Positions 29,955 to 39,127 are shown, numbered from the stretch's first letter. The stretch is 64,000 bases of DNA from Allobosea sp. WAO (GCF_001509835.1 NZ_JXTJ01000010.1:248001-312000); one strand, 5' to 3'. The notes: generated by a model not told the origin, from the sequence alone. Numbers and translations: made by a program.

Positions 29955-31052
29955 TCAGGCGGCGAGCCACATCAAGGCGTGCCGGGGCAGCGTCAGCGTC
30001 GCATCCGTGCCGATCTCGTGGAGATCGCTGCCCGACTGGAAGGGCAGATCGACCGAGACCTCCGAATTGCCGATGCGGGCGCCGTAGCGGACGCTGGCGC
30101 CGAGGAATTCGCGATGGACGACGCGGCAGGGCAGGGCGATCAGGCCAGGCGCGGCCGTGCCGGCTGCGACGAGGCCGGCATGCTGCGGGCGGAAGACCAG
30201 ACGGGCGCCCTCGGGCACCGTGCGGTCGGCCGGGACCGGCACGGAGAAACCCCCTTCGATCTCGAAGGCGCGGGTCTCTCCGGCGCCTTTGACCTTGCCT
30301 TCCAGGATGTTCGCCGTCCCCAGGAAATTGGCGACGAAGAGGTTGGCGGGGCGCTCATAGAGCTCCATCGGCGTGCCGACCTGCTGGACCACGCCGTCGC
30401 TCATCACGGCGATGCGGTCGCAGATCGTGTTGGCCTCTTCCTGGTCGTGAGTGACGAAGATCGTCGTCAGCCCGAGCCGCTGCTGCAGGTCGCGCAGCTC
30501 GCGGCGGACCTGGACGCGCATCTTGGCGTCGAGATTGGAGAGCGGCTCGTCGAGCAGCAGCACCTTGGGCTCGACAGCGACGGTGCGCGCCACCGCGACA
30601 CGCTGCTGCTGGCCACCGGAAAGCTGGGAAGGCCGCCGGTCGGCGAGATGGGCGAGCCCGACGAGGCCGAGCGCGGCCTCGACACGCTGCTCGACCTCGG
30701 CCCGCTTCACGCCGCGTTCCTCGAGGCCGAAGGCGACATTGCGGCGGACCGTCATATGCGGCCAGAGCGCATAGGACTGGAAGACCATGCCGACATCGCG
30801 CTTCCAGGGCGGCAGGCCCGAAATGTCCTTGCCGCTGAGCCGGACCTGGCCGGTGTCGGCCTGGTTGAAGCCGGCGATCAGGCGCAGCAGCGTGGTCTTG
30901 CCGCAGCCGGACGGGCCGAGGAAGGCGAAGAATTCGCCCGGCCGGATCGCGAGGTTGACGTCCTTCAGCACATGGTTGGTGCCGTAGGACAGGTTGACGC
31001 CTTCGATGTCGACGGAGACGGCGGGTGTGGTCAGAGAGACGTTTGCGTTCAT
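29955..31052 (-). CDS. ABC transporter ATPase, iron/2-aminoethylphosphonate type (PhnT/FbpC-like)
   Basis: A 365-residue ATPase of the spermidine/iron/phosphonate group: Walker A GPSGCGKTT, signature LSGGQQQRVAVARTVAVEPK, Walker B LLLDEPLSNLDA and a C-terminal TOBE-like domain from about residue 240. Partner of the fused permease encoded 2 nt upstream. Sequence alone cannot separate an iron(III) importer from a putative 2-aminoethylphosphonate importer; the surrounding phosphorus genes favour an organophosphorus ligand. Confidence 0.88.
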   Translation of the reverse strand: MNANVSLTTPAVSVDIEGVNLSYGTNHVLKDVNLAIRPGEFFAFLGPSGCGKTTLLRLIAGFNQADTGQVRLSGKDISGLPPWKRDVGMVFQSYALWPHMTVRRNVAFGLEERGVKRAEVEQRVEAALGLVGLAHLADRRPSQLSGGQQQRVAVARTVAVEPKVLLLDEPLSNLDAKMRVQVRRELRDLQQRLGLTTIFVTHDQEEANTICDRIAVMSDGVVQQVGTPMELYERPANLFVANFLGTANILEGKVKGAGETRAFEIEGGFSVPVPADRTVPEGARLVFRPQHAGLVAAGTAAPGLIALPCRVVHREFLGASVRYGARIGNSEVSVDLPFQSGSDLHEIGTDATLTLPRHALMWLAA

Positions 31053-31054
31053 GG

Positions 31055-32770
31055 TCAGTGGCCCATTCCCTTGGCCTTCTGGCTGCGTTCGATGATGAGA
31101 TGAGAGAGGAAGGTGCAGGCGGCGACGAGGAGGACCGCGACGACGCCGAGCGCAGCGCCGGGCCCCCGGCCGGCGGCCGACTGCATGAAGACGTAGAGTC
31201 CGTAGGCGAGCGGCGCGTCCGAGTTCGACTGCACCAGCATCAGCGTCGCCGAGAGCTCGACCGCGGCGGTCGAGAACGAGGTGACGAAGCCGGCGAGGAT
31301 GCCGCCGGCCATCAGCGGCACGACGATGCGGCGCACCGTGCGCGACTTGGTTGCCCCGAGATTTTCCGCGGCTTCCTCGAGCGAGACCGAGATCTGCTGG
31401 AGCGCCGCATAGCAGGCGCGCAGCGCATAGGGCAGGCGCCGTATGGCGAGCGCCAGCACGATGGTGATCCAGAGCGACGCCAACGGCGTGCCGTCAGGCA
31501 GCGTCACGCCGTAGAAGGTCCGCAGGTACCCGATGCCGAGCACGACGCCGGGGATGGCGAGTGCGGCGGTTGCCATCCAGTCCAGCCATTCGCGGCCGAC
31601 GAGCTTGGTGCGCAGGACGAGATAGGCGATGGCGACGCCGAGCACGATGTCGATGCCGCCGGCGAGGGTGGCATAGATCAGCGTGTTCTTGATGTAGATC
31701 GAGCTCTCGCCGAAGACGCGGCCGTAATGCGCGATGGTGAAGGCGTCGGGCAGCGGCGAATACGACCAGATCGTGGCGAAGGAGAGCAGCAGCAGGCCCA
31801 TATGCGGAGCCAGCACCAGCGCCAGGATCAGGAAGACGGTGCCGTAGCCGAGCACGGCCTCCCAGCGCGTCATCTCGCGCTTGGCGAGCCCGCCGCCTCC
31901 GCGCTGGGTGGTGGCGTAGTCACGCCCCTTCAGCGCCCTTGCCGAGAGCCACATGGCGGTGACGGAGGCGACGATCAGCACGACGGAAATGACGTAGCCC
32001 ATCGGGTCGGCGATGCCGATCGAGGTGACGCGCAGATAGGCCTGCGGCGCCAGCATGTCCTTGACGTTGAGCAGCAGCGGGGTCGCGAGGTCGTCGAAGA
32101 CCTTGACGAAGACCAGTGAGGCGCCGGCGAGATAGCCCGGCATGGCGAGCGGGAAGACGATGCGCCGGAACAGTCGGAAGCCCGAGGAGCCGAGATTCTG
32201 CGCGGCCTCTTCCATGGCGCGGTCGATATTGCGCAGCGCCGCCGAGAGGTTGATCAGGATGAACGGGAAATAATGGACCGACTGGACGAAGATGACGCCG
32301 TTCAGCCCTTCCATGAAGTCGATCTTGAAGCCGAACCAGTCGTCGAGCAGCAGGTTGATCGAGCCGTTGCGGCCGAAGAAGAGCTGCATCGCCACCGCGC
32401 CGACGAAGGGCGGCATGATCAGCGGCAGGAAGCCGAGCGTCTGGACGATGGCGGCGCCGCGGAAGACGAAGCGCGTCGTCAGATAGGCGAGTGGCAGGGC
32501 GAAGACCGAGGCCCAGACCACCGACATCGCCGAGACGTAGAAGGAGTTCCACAGCGAGCGCATGAACAGCTCGGTGCGGAAGAAATCGTAGAAGTTCACC
32601 AGCGTGAAGTTCGAGGTGCCTTTCTCGGTAAACGCGACGTAGATCACCGTCGCTACCGGCAGCACGAGGAACATCAGCAGAAAGGCGGCGATGGCGAGCG
32701 CGAGCGCGATCTGGCCGGGCGTTGCCGCCAGGCGTCGGGCACGGGGAGCCGAGGTCGGGATTGCGGTCAT
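31055..32770 (-). CDS. ABC transporter permease with two fused permease domains (PhnU/FbpB-like)
   Basis: A 571-residue inner-membrane protein with 12 predicted helices and two coupling loops: MEEAAQNLGSSGFRLFRRIV in the first half and LEEAAENLGATKSRTVRRIV in the second. This arrangement is shared by FbpB-type iron permeases and the putative 2-aminoethylphosphonate permeases. Encoded between its ATPase and its binding protein in one operon. A family E palindromic element lies between it and the binding-protein gene. Confidence 0.9.
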   Translation of the reverse strand: MTAIPTSAPRARRLAATPGQIALALAIAAFLLMFLVLPVATVIYVAFTEKGTSNFTLVNFYDFFRTELFMRSLWNSFYVSAMSVVWASVFALPLAYLTTRFVFRGAAIVQTLGFLPLIMPPFVGAVAMQLFFGRNGSINLLLDDWFGFKIDFMEGLNGVIFVQSVHYFPFILINLSAALRNIDRAMEEAAQNLGSSGFRLFRRIVFPLAMPGYLAGASLVFVKVFDDLATPLLLNVKDMLAPQAYLRVTSIGIADPMGYVISVVLIVASVTAMWLSARALKGRDYATTQRGGGGLAKREMTRWEAVLGYGTVFLILALVLAPHMGLLLLSFATIWSYSPLPDAFTIAHYGRVFGESSIYIKNTLIYATLAGGIDIVLGVAIAYLVLRTKLVGREWLDWMATAALAIPGVVLGIGYLRTFYGVTLPDGTPLASLWITIVLALAIRRLPYALRACYAALQQISVSLEEAAENLGATKSRTVRRIVVPLMAGGILAGFVTSFSTAAVELSATLMLVQSNSDAPLAYGLYVFMQSAAGRGPGAALGVVAVLLVAACTFLSHLIIERSQKAKGMGH

Positions 32771-32801
32771 GGTGATCCTGATCGTCGACGAAAGGGCGCA
32801 G

Positions 32802-32905
32802 CGTCATCCGGGCCGCCGCCGCATGGGCCAGCCGGGATCCGGGCGCGGCTTGCCGCGCCGGGTTGGACCCCGGACCGGCGCGGCTTCGCCGCGGGTCCGG
32901 GATGA
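32802..32905. repeat. Intergenic palindromic element, family E copy 3
   Basis: GC-rich stretch of nested hairpins starting with CGTCATCCGGG and ending in GGGATGA, including GGCGCGGCTTGCCGCGCC-type arms. It lies between the binding protein and permease genes and could reduce read-through into the permease. Confidence 0.55.
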
Positions 32906-32923
32906 GTTTGCGGTCGGAGGGCC

Positions 32924-34261
32924 TTACTTGGCGGCCTTGAGCGCTTCTTCCGCCTTGACCTTGGCCTTGGCGTAGTTGTCGCGGGCGAAGCTCGCCCACT
33001 GCGCCTCGATCTCGGCCTGACGCGCGCCCTTCTCCTTGCCGCCGGTGAAGGCGCCGCGCAGTTCGGGGCTCGCGGCCTGGATCTGCGTCACGGGGAGCGC
33101 GGCGATCAGGGCGCGGGCCTCGTCGGCGAGGGCCTTGGCCTGCGGGTTGGGCTTCTTGGCGAGCGCGGCATCGACCTCGTGCAGCGTCTTGGTGACGCCC
33201 TTCAGCGCGTCGAGCTGGAAGGAGATCAGCTGGTCGAACAGCGTGTCGACGACGGCGGTGCGGGCCTCCGACTTGTCGACGTCGAAGCCGATCATCTTCT
33301 GGAAGCGCGGATCGGTGAAGGGGTTCGGGTAGTCGGCGCCGGCCTTGGCGTAGACTGCCGGGTTGACCGGCAGGCGGCGGATGCCGGGCTCGAGCAGCAC
33401 TTCCTGGCCGGTCGGGGAGAGCAGGAACTCGATGAAGGCCTCGGCCGCCGCCTTGTTCGGCGGGTTGGCGATGATGCCGACATTGGCCGGGACAACGGTG
33501 GTCACGCTCGGATAGACGAACTTGACCGGGAAGCCCGAGGCCTGCGCCGAGAGGGCGAAGAAGTCGATGACGATGCCGACGCCGACCTGGCCGGAATTGA
33601 CCGCCTCCGGCACGCCGAAGGAACGCTCGGTGATCGAGCGGAAATTGCCGGCCATGGTCTTGATGGTGCGCCAGCCATTTTCCCAGCCTTCGCCCTGGAG
33701 GATGGTTTCGATGGTCAGGTGCGTGGTGCCCGACCGTGCGGGCGCAGCGATCGAGACATGGTCGTAGAAGGCCGGCTTGGCGAGGTCCTGCCAGTCCTTC
33801 GGCTCGGGCAGCTTGTTGGCCTTGGCGTAGCGGTCATTCCACATGATGCCGTAGCCGGAGGCCGCGAAGCCGAAATAGAAGCCCTGCGGGTCGTTGATCG
33901 GATAGGAGCCGATCTTCTCGGGGATGCCGGTGGCCTTGGGCTTGTAAGCGGTGAGGAGCTTCTTGCCCTTCAGCACCTCGAAGGCGTCCGGCGCCGAGGC
34001 CCAGAACAGGTCGACCTGATTGTTGGCCTTGGTCTCCTCGACATATTTCACGCCGGCATTGGTGTTGCGGTTCTGGACCTCGAGGGTGACGCCCGGAACC
34101 GCCTTCTCGAAGGCCTTCTTGATCGGGTCGGTGACGTCCTTGGAGAAGGAGGTGACGACCGTGACCTTGCCGGAGGGGGCTTGGGCGATGGCGATGGTCG
34201 CGAACGACGCGCTCAGCGAAAGACCGAGGGTGGCCGCCAGCGCGGCCCTGCGATTGAGCAT
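32924..34261 (-). CDS. ABC transporter substrate-binding protein, iron/phosphonate type (transport paralogue)
   Basis: A 445-residue periplasmic protein with signal peptide (ALAATLGLSLSASFATIAIA). Its core (VDLFWASAPDAFEVLKGKKL, PARSGTTHLTIETILQGEGW, RSFGVPEAVNSGQVGVGIVI) closely matches the sensor-linked paralogue at 37754-39127. It starts at ATG 34261 after a GGAGG site. It is the first gene of the importer operon and the direct target of the sigma-54 promoter and enhancer-like sites upstream. The C-terminal 100 residues are Ala/Lys-rich and helical, longer than in typical FbpA proteins. Confidence 0.9.
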   Translation of the reverse strand: MLNRRAALAATLGLSLSASFATIAIAQAPSGKVTVVTSFSKDVTDPIKKAFEKAVPGVTLEVQNRNTNAGVKYVEETKANNQVDLFWASAPDAFEVLKGKKLLTAYKPKATGIPEKIGSYPINDPQGFYFGFAASGYGIMWNDRYAKANKLPEPKDWQDLAKPAFYDHVSIAAPARSGTTHLTIETILQGEGWENGWRTIKTMAGNFRSITERSFGVPEAVNSGQVGVGIVIDFFALSAQASGFPVKFVYPSVTTVVPANVGIIANPPNKAAAEAFIEFLLSPTGQEVLLEPGIRRLPVNPAVYAKAGADYPNPFTDPRFQKMIGFDVDKSEARTAVVDTLFDQLISFQLDALKGVTKTLHEVDAALAKKPNPQAKALADEARALIAALPVTQIQAASPELRGAFTGGKEKGARQAEIEAQWASFARDNYAKAKVKAEEALKAAK

Positions 34262-34317
34262 GGTTTCCTCCAGGACAATTTCTTCAGCTCGACCTTGAGG
34301 TCGATGCGTCCTGGACA

Positions 34318-34332
34318 GCAACTGTGATGCCA
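34318..34332 (-). promoter_or_regulatory. Sigma-54 (-24/-12) promoter of the importer operon
   Basis: On the minus strand TGGCATCACAGTTGC matches the consensus TGGCAC-N5-TTGC at 9 of 10 fixed bases with the exact spacing; the preceding T and the following T also fit. It lies 57 nt before the start codon at 34261, and the neighbouring regulator has the GAFTGA loop that contacts sigma-54. Confidence 0.8.
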
Positions 34333-34373
34333 ACCGCGGGTGCTGTTGAATCCATTGCGGAATCCGACGGGAT

Positions 34374-34444
34374 GTTACCGGGCGGGCCCAATTCCGGGGT
34401 CGCTCCGGTAACCTGTCGGAGGGGCGATGGGTCAGCGCGGTAAC
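34374..34444. promoter_or_regulatory. Three CGGTAAC enhancer-like sites at 32-nt spacing
   Basis: Heptamers lie at 34374-34380 (as GTTACCG), 34406-34412 and 34438-34444 (both as CGGTAAC); starts are exactly 32 nt apart, three DNA turns. The outer two extend to a perfect 10-bp inverted repeat, GATGTTACCG and CGGTAACATC. They lie 42-126 nt upstream of the sigma-54 promoter, the usual place for NtrC-family activators. Confidence 0.7.
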
Positions 34445-34467
34445 ATCAGCGCGGCAGCTTGGCCGCG

Positions 34468-35817
34468 TCAGTCGGCGAGGGCTGCGGAGCCGCCCAGCGC
34501 GTAGCGCCGCATCTTCAGGTAAAGCGTCTTGCGGGTGATGCCGAGGGCCGCCGCCGTGACGCCTATGCGTCCGCCATGGCGCTTCAGCGCGGCGCCGATC
34601 GCCTCGGCCTCGGCGAGCGCGATCTCCTCCTCCAGCGTGCGCTCGACACCGCCCGGCGCAGCCACGGCGGCATCCTCGAACTCCTCGTCCATGCCGAGCA
34701 GGCTGCGTTCTGCGGCATTGCGCAATTCGCGGACATTGCCCGGCCAGTCCTGCCGCGACAGGCGCTGCAGGAGATCGCGCCCGAGCGGCGGCGCGGAACG
34801 GCCGACACGGGCCGCAGCCAGCGCCAGAAAGTGCCGGAACAGCATCGGAATGTCCTCGCGTCGGTCGCGCAGCGGCGGCAGGCGCAATGTCACGACGTTG
34901 AGGCGGTAGACCAGGTCCTCGCGGAAGCCGCCCGACTTGGCGAGGGTCGCAAGGTCGACCTTCGTCGCCGCCACGATGCGGATGTCGACTGCGATCTCGC
35001 GATTGGAGCCGAGCCGCTCGATGCGGCGCTCCTGCAGGGCGCGCAGCAGCCGGACCTGCGCAGCCATCGGCATGGATTCGATCTCGTCGAGGAAGAGCGT
35101 GCCGCCGCTGGCATGCTCGATCTTGCCGATCCGGCGCTCGCGGGCGCCGGTGAAGGCGCCGGCCTCGTGGCCGAAGAGCTCGCTCTCGATCATGGTTTCG
35201 GGGATGGCGCCGCAGTTCACGGCGACGAAGCGGCCGCCGCGGCGCTGGCCGAGATCGTGCAAAGCGCGCGCCGCAACCTCCTTGCCGGTGCCGGTCTCGC
35301 CGAAGAGCAGCACGTCGGTGTCGGCATCGGCGAGAAGCGTGAGCCTTCCGCGCAGCTTGGCGATGGCCGGTGAATTGCCGACCAGGCGGGCGGCCCAGGG
35401 GTCTTCCGGCGTGACGCCGGCGCGCAGCGAGCGGTTCTCGATGATCAGCCGGCGATACTCGCTTGCGCGCCTGACGGTCTCGATCAGCAGGATCGGGTCG
35501 GCCGGCTTCTCGACGAAATCCCAGGCGCCGTCGCGGATCGCCTTCACCGCCATCGGGACATCAGCATGGCCGGTGATCAGGACGACCGGGATTTCCGCGT
35601 CGATCGCGGTCACTGCCGAAAGCAGCCCGAAGCCGTCGCGGCCGGGCATGCGGACATCGCTGACGATCACGGCTGCGCTGTCGCGGTTGAGCAGGGCGAG
35701 CGCGGCGTCGCCGGAGCGCTTGGCGACGACCTCGAAACCGTCGAGCTCCAGCGTCAGCCGCCAGGCTTCGAGGACCTCTGCATCGTCATCGACGAGGATG
35801 ACCTTCGGGGCGCTCAT
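34468..35817 (-). CDS. Sigma-54-dependent response regulator, PgtA/DctD-like
   Basis: A 449-residue NtrC-family activator. The receiver domain has acidic residues at 10-12 and the phospho-acceptor Asp54 in VIVSDVRMPG. The AAA+ domain has Walker A GETGTGKE (173-180), the sigma-54 contact loop GAFTGA (220-225) and Walker B GGTLFLDEIES. The Fis-type helix-turn-helix lies at the end (RIGVTAAALGITRKTLYLKM). It starts inside the kinase stop codon (ATGA), so kinase and regulator are translationally coupled. The most likely target is the adjacent sigma-54 promoter. Confidence 0.93.
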   Translation of the reverse strand: MSAPKVILVDDDAEVLEAWRLTLELDGFEVVAKRSGDAALALLNRDSAAVIVSDVRMPGRDGFGLLSAVTAIDAEIPVVLITGHADVPMAVKAIRDGAWDFVEKPADPILLIETVRRASEYRRLIIENRSLRAGVTPEDPWAARLVGNSPAIAKLRGRLTLLADADTDVLLFGETGTGKEVAARALHDLGQRRGGRFVAVNCGAIPETMIESELFGHEAGAFTGARERRIGKIEHASGGTLFLDEIESMPMAAQVRLLRALQERRIERLGSNREIAVDIRIVAATKVDLATLAKSGGFREDLVYRLNVVTLRLPPLRDRREDIPMLFRHFLALAAARVGRSAPPLGRDLLQRLSRQDWPGNVRELRNAAERSLLGMDEEFEDAAVAAPGGVERTLEEEIALAEAEAIGAALKRHGGRIGVTAAALGITRKTLYLKMRRYALGGSAALAD

Positions 35818-37757
35818 GCGTTCGTATCCAACGGGGCCATGACATGGGTGGTGGTGCCCTCGAGCGTGATCAGAAAGCGCGTGCCCTTCGGGCTGGTTTC
35901 CGCCACGGCAAGAGTGCCGCCCAGGTCCTTGATGATGTTGTAGGAGAGCGAGAGACCGAGCCCGAGGCCGGAGCCGACCGGCTTGGTCGTGAAGAAGGGA
36001 TCGAAAATCCGCTCGACATGCGGGCGGTCGATGCCGGGGCCGTTATCCTCGACCCAGAGTTCGACGCTGCGGCCACGCCGGCGCGCGCCGACCGTCAGCG
36101 TCGCGCCGGACCGGCCGGCGACAGCGTCGAGCGCGTTGGCGACGAGGTTGACCAGCACCTGCTCCAGCCGGATCTCCTCGGCGTGGACGTAGAGCCGGTC
36201 GCGCGGCAGCTCGCGCTTCAGCGCCACGCCTTCGGCTTCGAGGCGCGGCTCGAACAGGGAGAGGGCGGTTTCGACGACCTCGCCGACCTCGACCGGGGCG
36301 AGCACCACGCCGGGCTTGCGGGCAAAACGCCTGAGATGTGCGATCAGCTCGGCGGCGCGGGTCGTCAGGGCCTGGATGCGGGCGAGAGCCTGGCGTGCAT
36401 CCTCCGGCCGGTCGCGCTCGAGCAGCAGCGCGCCGTTATGGGCATGGGAGCGGATCGCGGCGAGCGGCTGGTTGAGCTCATGGCTGAGGCCCGCCGCCAT
36501 CTGGCCGAGGGCCGCGAGCTTGGCGGCTTGGATCAGGTCGTCGCGTGTCTGGCGGAAGACGGCGAGCGCGCGGGCGAGATCGCCGAGCTCGTCATTGCCG
36601 GCCTTGGGCAGGACTGCGGAGGATTGGCCGCTGGCGATACTGGTCGCGGCCTCGGTCAGGACGCGCAGCCGCGCCACGAGATGGCGGCGGACATAGAACC
36701 AGCCGATCAAAAGTGCGCCGAGCAGCGAGGCGGCGGCGATCGCCAGCAGCAGATTGCGCCCGAGCAGGATCGCCTGCGCCGAACGCTCGGCGGCGGCCTT
36801 GGCCACGGCCTCGGTGCGTTGGACTTCCTGGGAGACAAGCGTGCCGAGCTCGGTGACGAGGCGCCGGCTCTCCGAGATCAGGCGCTGCGCATCGGCCATC
36901 GCGGCCAGTTCGGCCCGCTTGATCCCGGGCAGGCCGGTCGTCGTGTCGGCGAGGCCGATCAGGCGCTGGGTGATCTGCCGGATGGTGATGGTGTCGGGCC
37001 AGCCGGCGAGCGCTTTGGCCTCAACCTCGAGCTGGTCGACGGCCTCGCCGATGACATGGCCGGTCTGCTCCATGTCCTCGCGGGTCCGCACTGCGCCCAG
37101 GCGGCCGAACAGCCCGACGATCAGGTTCGCCTGGGCGTTCAGCGTCATCAGGGCTTCGCTTTTGCGCGTCTCCTCGCGGATGGCGTTGGGACGGCCGGCT
37201 TCTGCCGCAGCCGTATTGGCCTGGCCCAGGGCGGTCTCGATGTTGAAGCGCGCGTCATCGGTCAGCGGCTCGATCTCGTCGAGCAAATCGGCCTGGAGCC
37301 AGCGCAGTTCCTCGCCGATGGCGCGGTTACGCTCGCCCAGTGGGAAACGGCGCTCGGAGACGGCGTCGATCGCCGCGAGATTGTTGCGGATCGCGGTCGC
37401 GACCGCCGTCAGCGCCGGCACGTCGAAGCCGCCCTGCTTGCGTTCGGAGAGGACGCGGTCGAGCTCGTCCAGGCGCTCGCCGACGGCGCGCCGACCGCGC
37501 TCATAGACGTCGCGCCGTTCGGCATTGGCGAGTTCCGGCATCGCCGAGATCACGCGCGCGCTCGCTTCGGCGAGCCGCGCCGCCGAGGCGAGGCCTGGCA
37601 AATGGTCGCTGGCGATGGCGGCGAGTTCCTTGCTCAGCCGCTCATAGGAGATGACGCCGACGATACCGGCGCCGACGGCGAAGAGGCCGACGCCCAGAAA
37701 GGCCGCGATCAGGCGGCCGCCAATGCCGAAGCGCCTACCGGGCCAGATCCCGCTCAC
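35814..37757 (-). CDS. Membrane sensor histidine kinase, PgtB/DctB-like
   Basis: A 647-residue kinase. One membrane helix at about 13-36, a helical periplasmic region of about 290 residues, a second helix at about 329-355, then a HAMP-like segment, the phospho-acceptor His426 in LSHELNQPLAAI (DctB subgroup) and an ATPase domain with NLVANALDA, EDNGPGI and GSGLGLGLSLS. The GTG start at 37757 overlaps the stop of the binding-protein gene (GTGA), and the kinase stop overlaps the regulator start. In Salmonella PgtB works with the periplasmic protein PgtC; the same gene order here suggests that the preceding binding protein is its ligand-sensing partner. Confidence 0.92.
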   Translation of the reverse strand: MSGIWPGRRFGIGGRLIAAFLGVGLFAVGAGIVGVISYERLSKELAAIASDHLPGLASAARLAEASARVISAMPELANAERRDVYERGRRAVGERLDELDRVLSERKQGGFDVPALTAVATAIRNNLAAIDAVSERRFPLGERNRAIGEELRWLQADLLDEIEPLTDDARFNIETALGQANTAAAEAGRPNAIREETRKSEALMTLNAQANLIVGLFGRLGAVRTREDMEQTGHVIGEAVDQLEVEAKALAGWPDTITIRQITQRLIGLADTTTGLPGIKRAELAAMADAQRLISESRRLVTELGTLVSQEVQRTEAVAKAAAERSAQAILLGRNLLLAIAAASLLGALLIGWFYVRRHLVARLRVLTEAATSIASGQSSAVLPKAGNDELGDLARALAVFRQTRDDLIQAAKLAALGQMAAGLSHELNQPLAAIRSHAHNGALLLERDRPEDARQALARIQALTTRAAELIAHLRRFARKPGVVLAPVEVGEVVETALSLFEPRLEAEGVALKRELPRDRLYVHAEEIRLEQVLVNLVANALDAVAGRSGATLTVGARRRGRSVELWVEDNGPGIDRPHVERIFDPFFTTKPVGSGLGLGLSLSYNIIKDLGGTLAVAETSPKGTRFLITLEGTTTHVMAPLDTNA

Positions 37758-39127
37758 GGCCGCCCTCCCGCAAGGCCGTCTTCGGCGCCGGTCCAGCCAA
37801 GGGCGGCGAGCCGCTCGGTCGCCCGCCGCAGCGCATCGGCAGCCTCGGCGGCATGGGAGGCGATTGCGGCGCGGATCTGCGCCTCCAGCTTCGCCTGCGC
37901 TTCGGGGGCGGCGACCCCGCGCGGAACGCGCACAAGATCGCGGAAGCGCTCGGGCTGTTCCAGCTCGACCGCGGTGACGGGCGGGCGGGTCAGCGCGGCA
38001 CGAGCCTGGGTCAGGAGCCGGGCCGCCTGCTCGGAGGGATGGCTGAGCAGCGCCGCTTCCATCGCCTGCAGGCTGCGCCACAGCCTCGCATGCTCGGCGC
38101 GGCGGAAGGTGATCCACTCGTCGAAGATGATGTTGACGAGCTCGTAGCGGCTCGCCGAGAGGCCGGCGTCGAAGCGGGCCTTGCTGAACAGTCCCGTCGC
38201 ATCCGAGAGATGCGGCGGCGTTTCGTCCGGGCCATAGGCGGCGGGCGAGACGGCGAGGCGGCCGATCTTCGGCTCGCGCAGCAGCCTTTGTCCTTCCGGC
38301 GAGAGGACGAAGTCGACGAAGAGCTCGGCCTCTTTGGGATTGGGCGAGGTCGCGAGCCGCGCAATGCTGGCTGGCGCGAACAAGGTTTCCTCAGGCAGCA
38401 CGAAACGGTTGGCCTCGCCGTCGGCGGCGCCCGTTTCCGTCAGGAAATCGATGGAGATGCCGATGCCGAAGCGTCCGCGCGCGACGCCAGCGGTGACGCC
38501 GAAGCTGCGGGCGGTGAGCGTCGCGAGATTGCCGCCGATCGCCGACCAGAGCGCCCAGCCGCGTTCCCAGCCGAGCGACTGAAGCAGCGCCTCTACCATC
38601 AGATGGGTGGTGCCGGACCGGGCCGGCGAGGTCAGTCCGATATGGCCGGCATAGGCAGGGGCGGCGAGATCGGACCAGTTGCGCGGCACCGGCAGATTGC
38701 GGGCAGCGAGATAGCCGGGATTGTAGACCAGCCCGTAGCCGGAAATGGCGAAGCCGAGATAGCGGCCGGCGGGATCGTTGACGGGATAGCCGGCAATGGT
38801 CTCGGGGGCGCCGGTCGCGCGCGGCTGCAGCTGCGCCAGCAGTCCGGCCTGCTTCAAGAGCTCGAAGGCATCGGGCGCCGAGGCCCAGAACAGATCGGTC
38901 TCCGGCCGCTTCTGGGCGTGGATGTCTGCGAGCGCGGCGGTCGTCTTGCGCTGGACGATCTCGACTGAGATGTCGGGATGGCGGGCGCGAAAGGCGCTGC
39001 GGAACGGCTCGAAGAAGGAGGGCGGGAACGAGGTAATGACCTGGACACGGCGCGCCTCCGCCGGCCCGGCGGCGAGCCAGCCGAAGACGGAAAGGGCAAG
39101 CCAGAGAGAAAGGGCGCGGCGGCTCAT
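37754..39127 (-). CDS. Periplasmic binding protein of a PgtC-like sensor system (sensor paralogue)
   Basis: A 457-residue periplasmic protein with signal peptide (LSLWLALSVFGWLAAGPAEA). Core stretches TDLFWASAPDAFELLKQAGL, PARSGTTHLMVEALLQSLGW and RSFGVTAGVARGRFGIGISI are nearly shared with the transport protein at 32924-34261. The gene overlaps the kinase gene, an arrangement known from the Salmonella phosphoglycerate system, where PgtC modulates the kinase PgtB. I infer that it binds the same or a related ligand and presents it to the kinase. It has no permease of its own. Confidence is high for the fold, moderate for the sensing role. Confidence 0.87.
   Translation of the reverse strand: MSRRALSLWLALSVFGWLAAGPAEARRVQVITSFPPSFFEPFRSAFRARHPDISVEIVQRKTTAALADIHAQKRPETDLFWASAPDAFELLKQAGLLAQLQPRATGAPETIAGYPVNDPAGRYLGFAISGYGLVYNPGYLAARNLPVPRNWSDLAAPAYAGHIGLTSPARSGTTHLMVEALLQSLGWERGWALWSAIGGNLATLTARSFGVTAGVARGRFGIGISIDFLTETGAADGEANRFVLPEETLFAPASIARLATSPNPKEAELFVDFVLSPEGQRLLREPKIGRLAVSPAAYGPDETPPHLSDATGLFSKARFDAGLSASRYELVNIIFDEWITFRRAEHARLWRSLQAMEAALLSHPSEQAARLLTQARAALTRPPVTAVELEQPERFRDLVRVPRGVAAPEAQAKLEAQIRAAIASHAAEAADALRRATERLAALGWTGAEDGLAGGRP

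Noticed and set aside
29955..34261. A firm call as an iron(III) importer
   Set aside because: ATPase and permease fit both iron and 2-aminoethylphosphonate subfamilies; the phosphorus context and the Pgt-like sensor argue against iron, so the ligand is left open.
35844..38147. A 767-codon plus-strand frame antisense to the histidine kinase and sensor binding protein
   Set aside because: No recognisable domain, no ribosome site, and the opposite strand encodes clear kinase motifs with overlapping start and stop codons.
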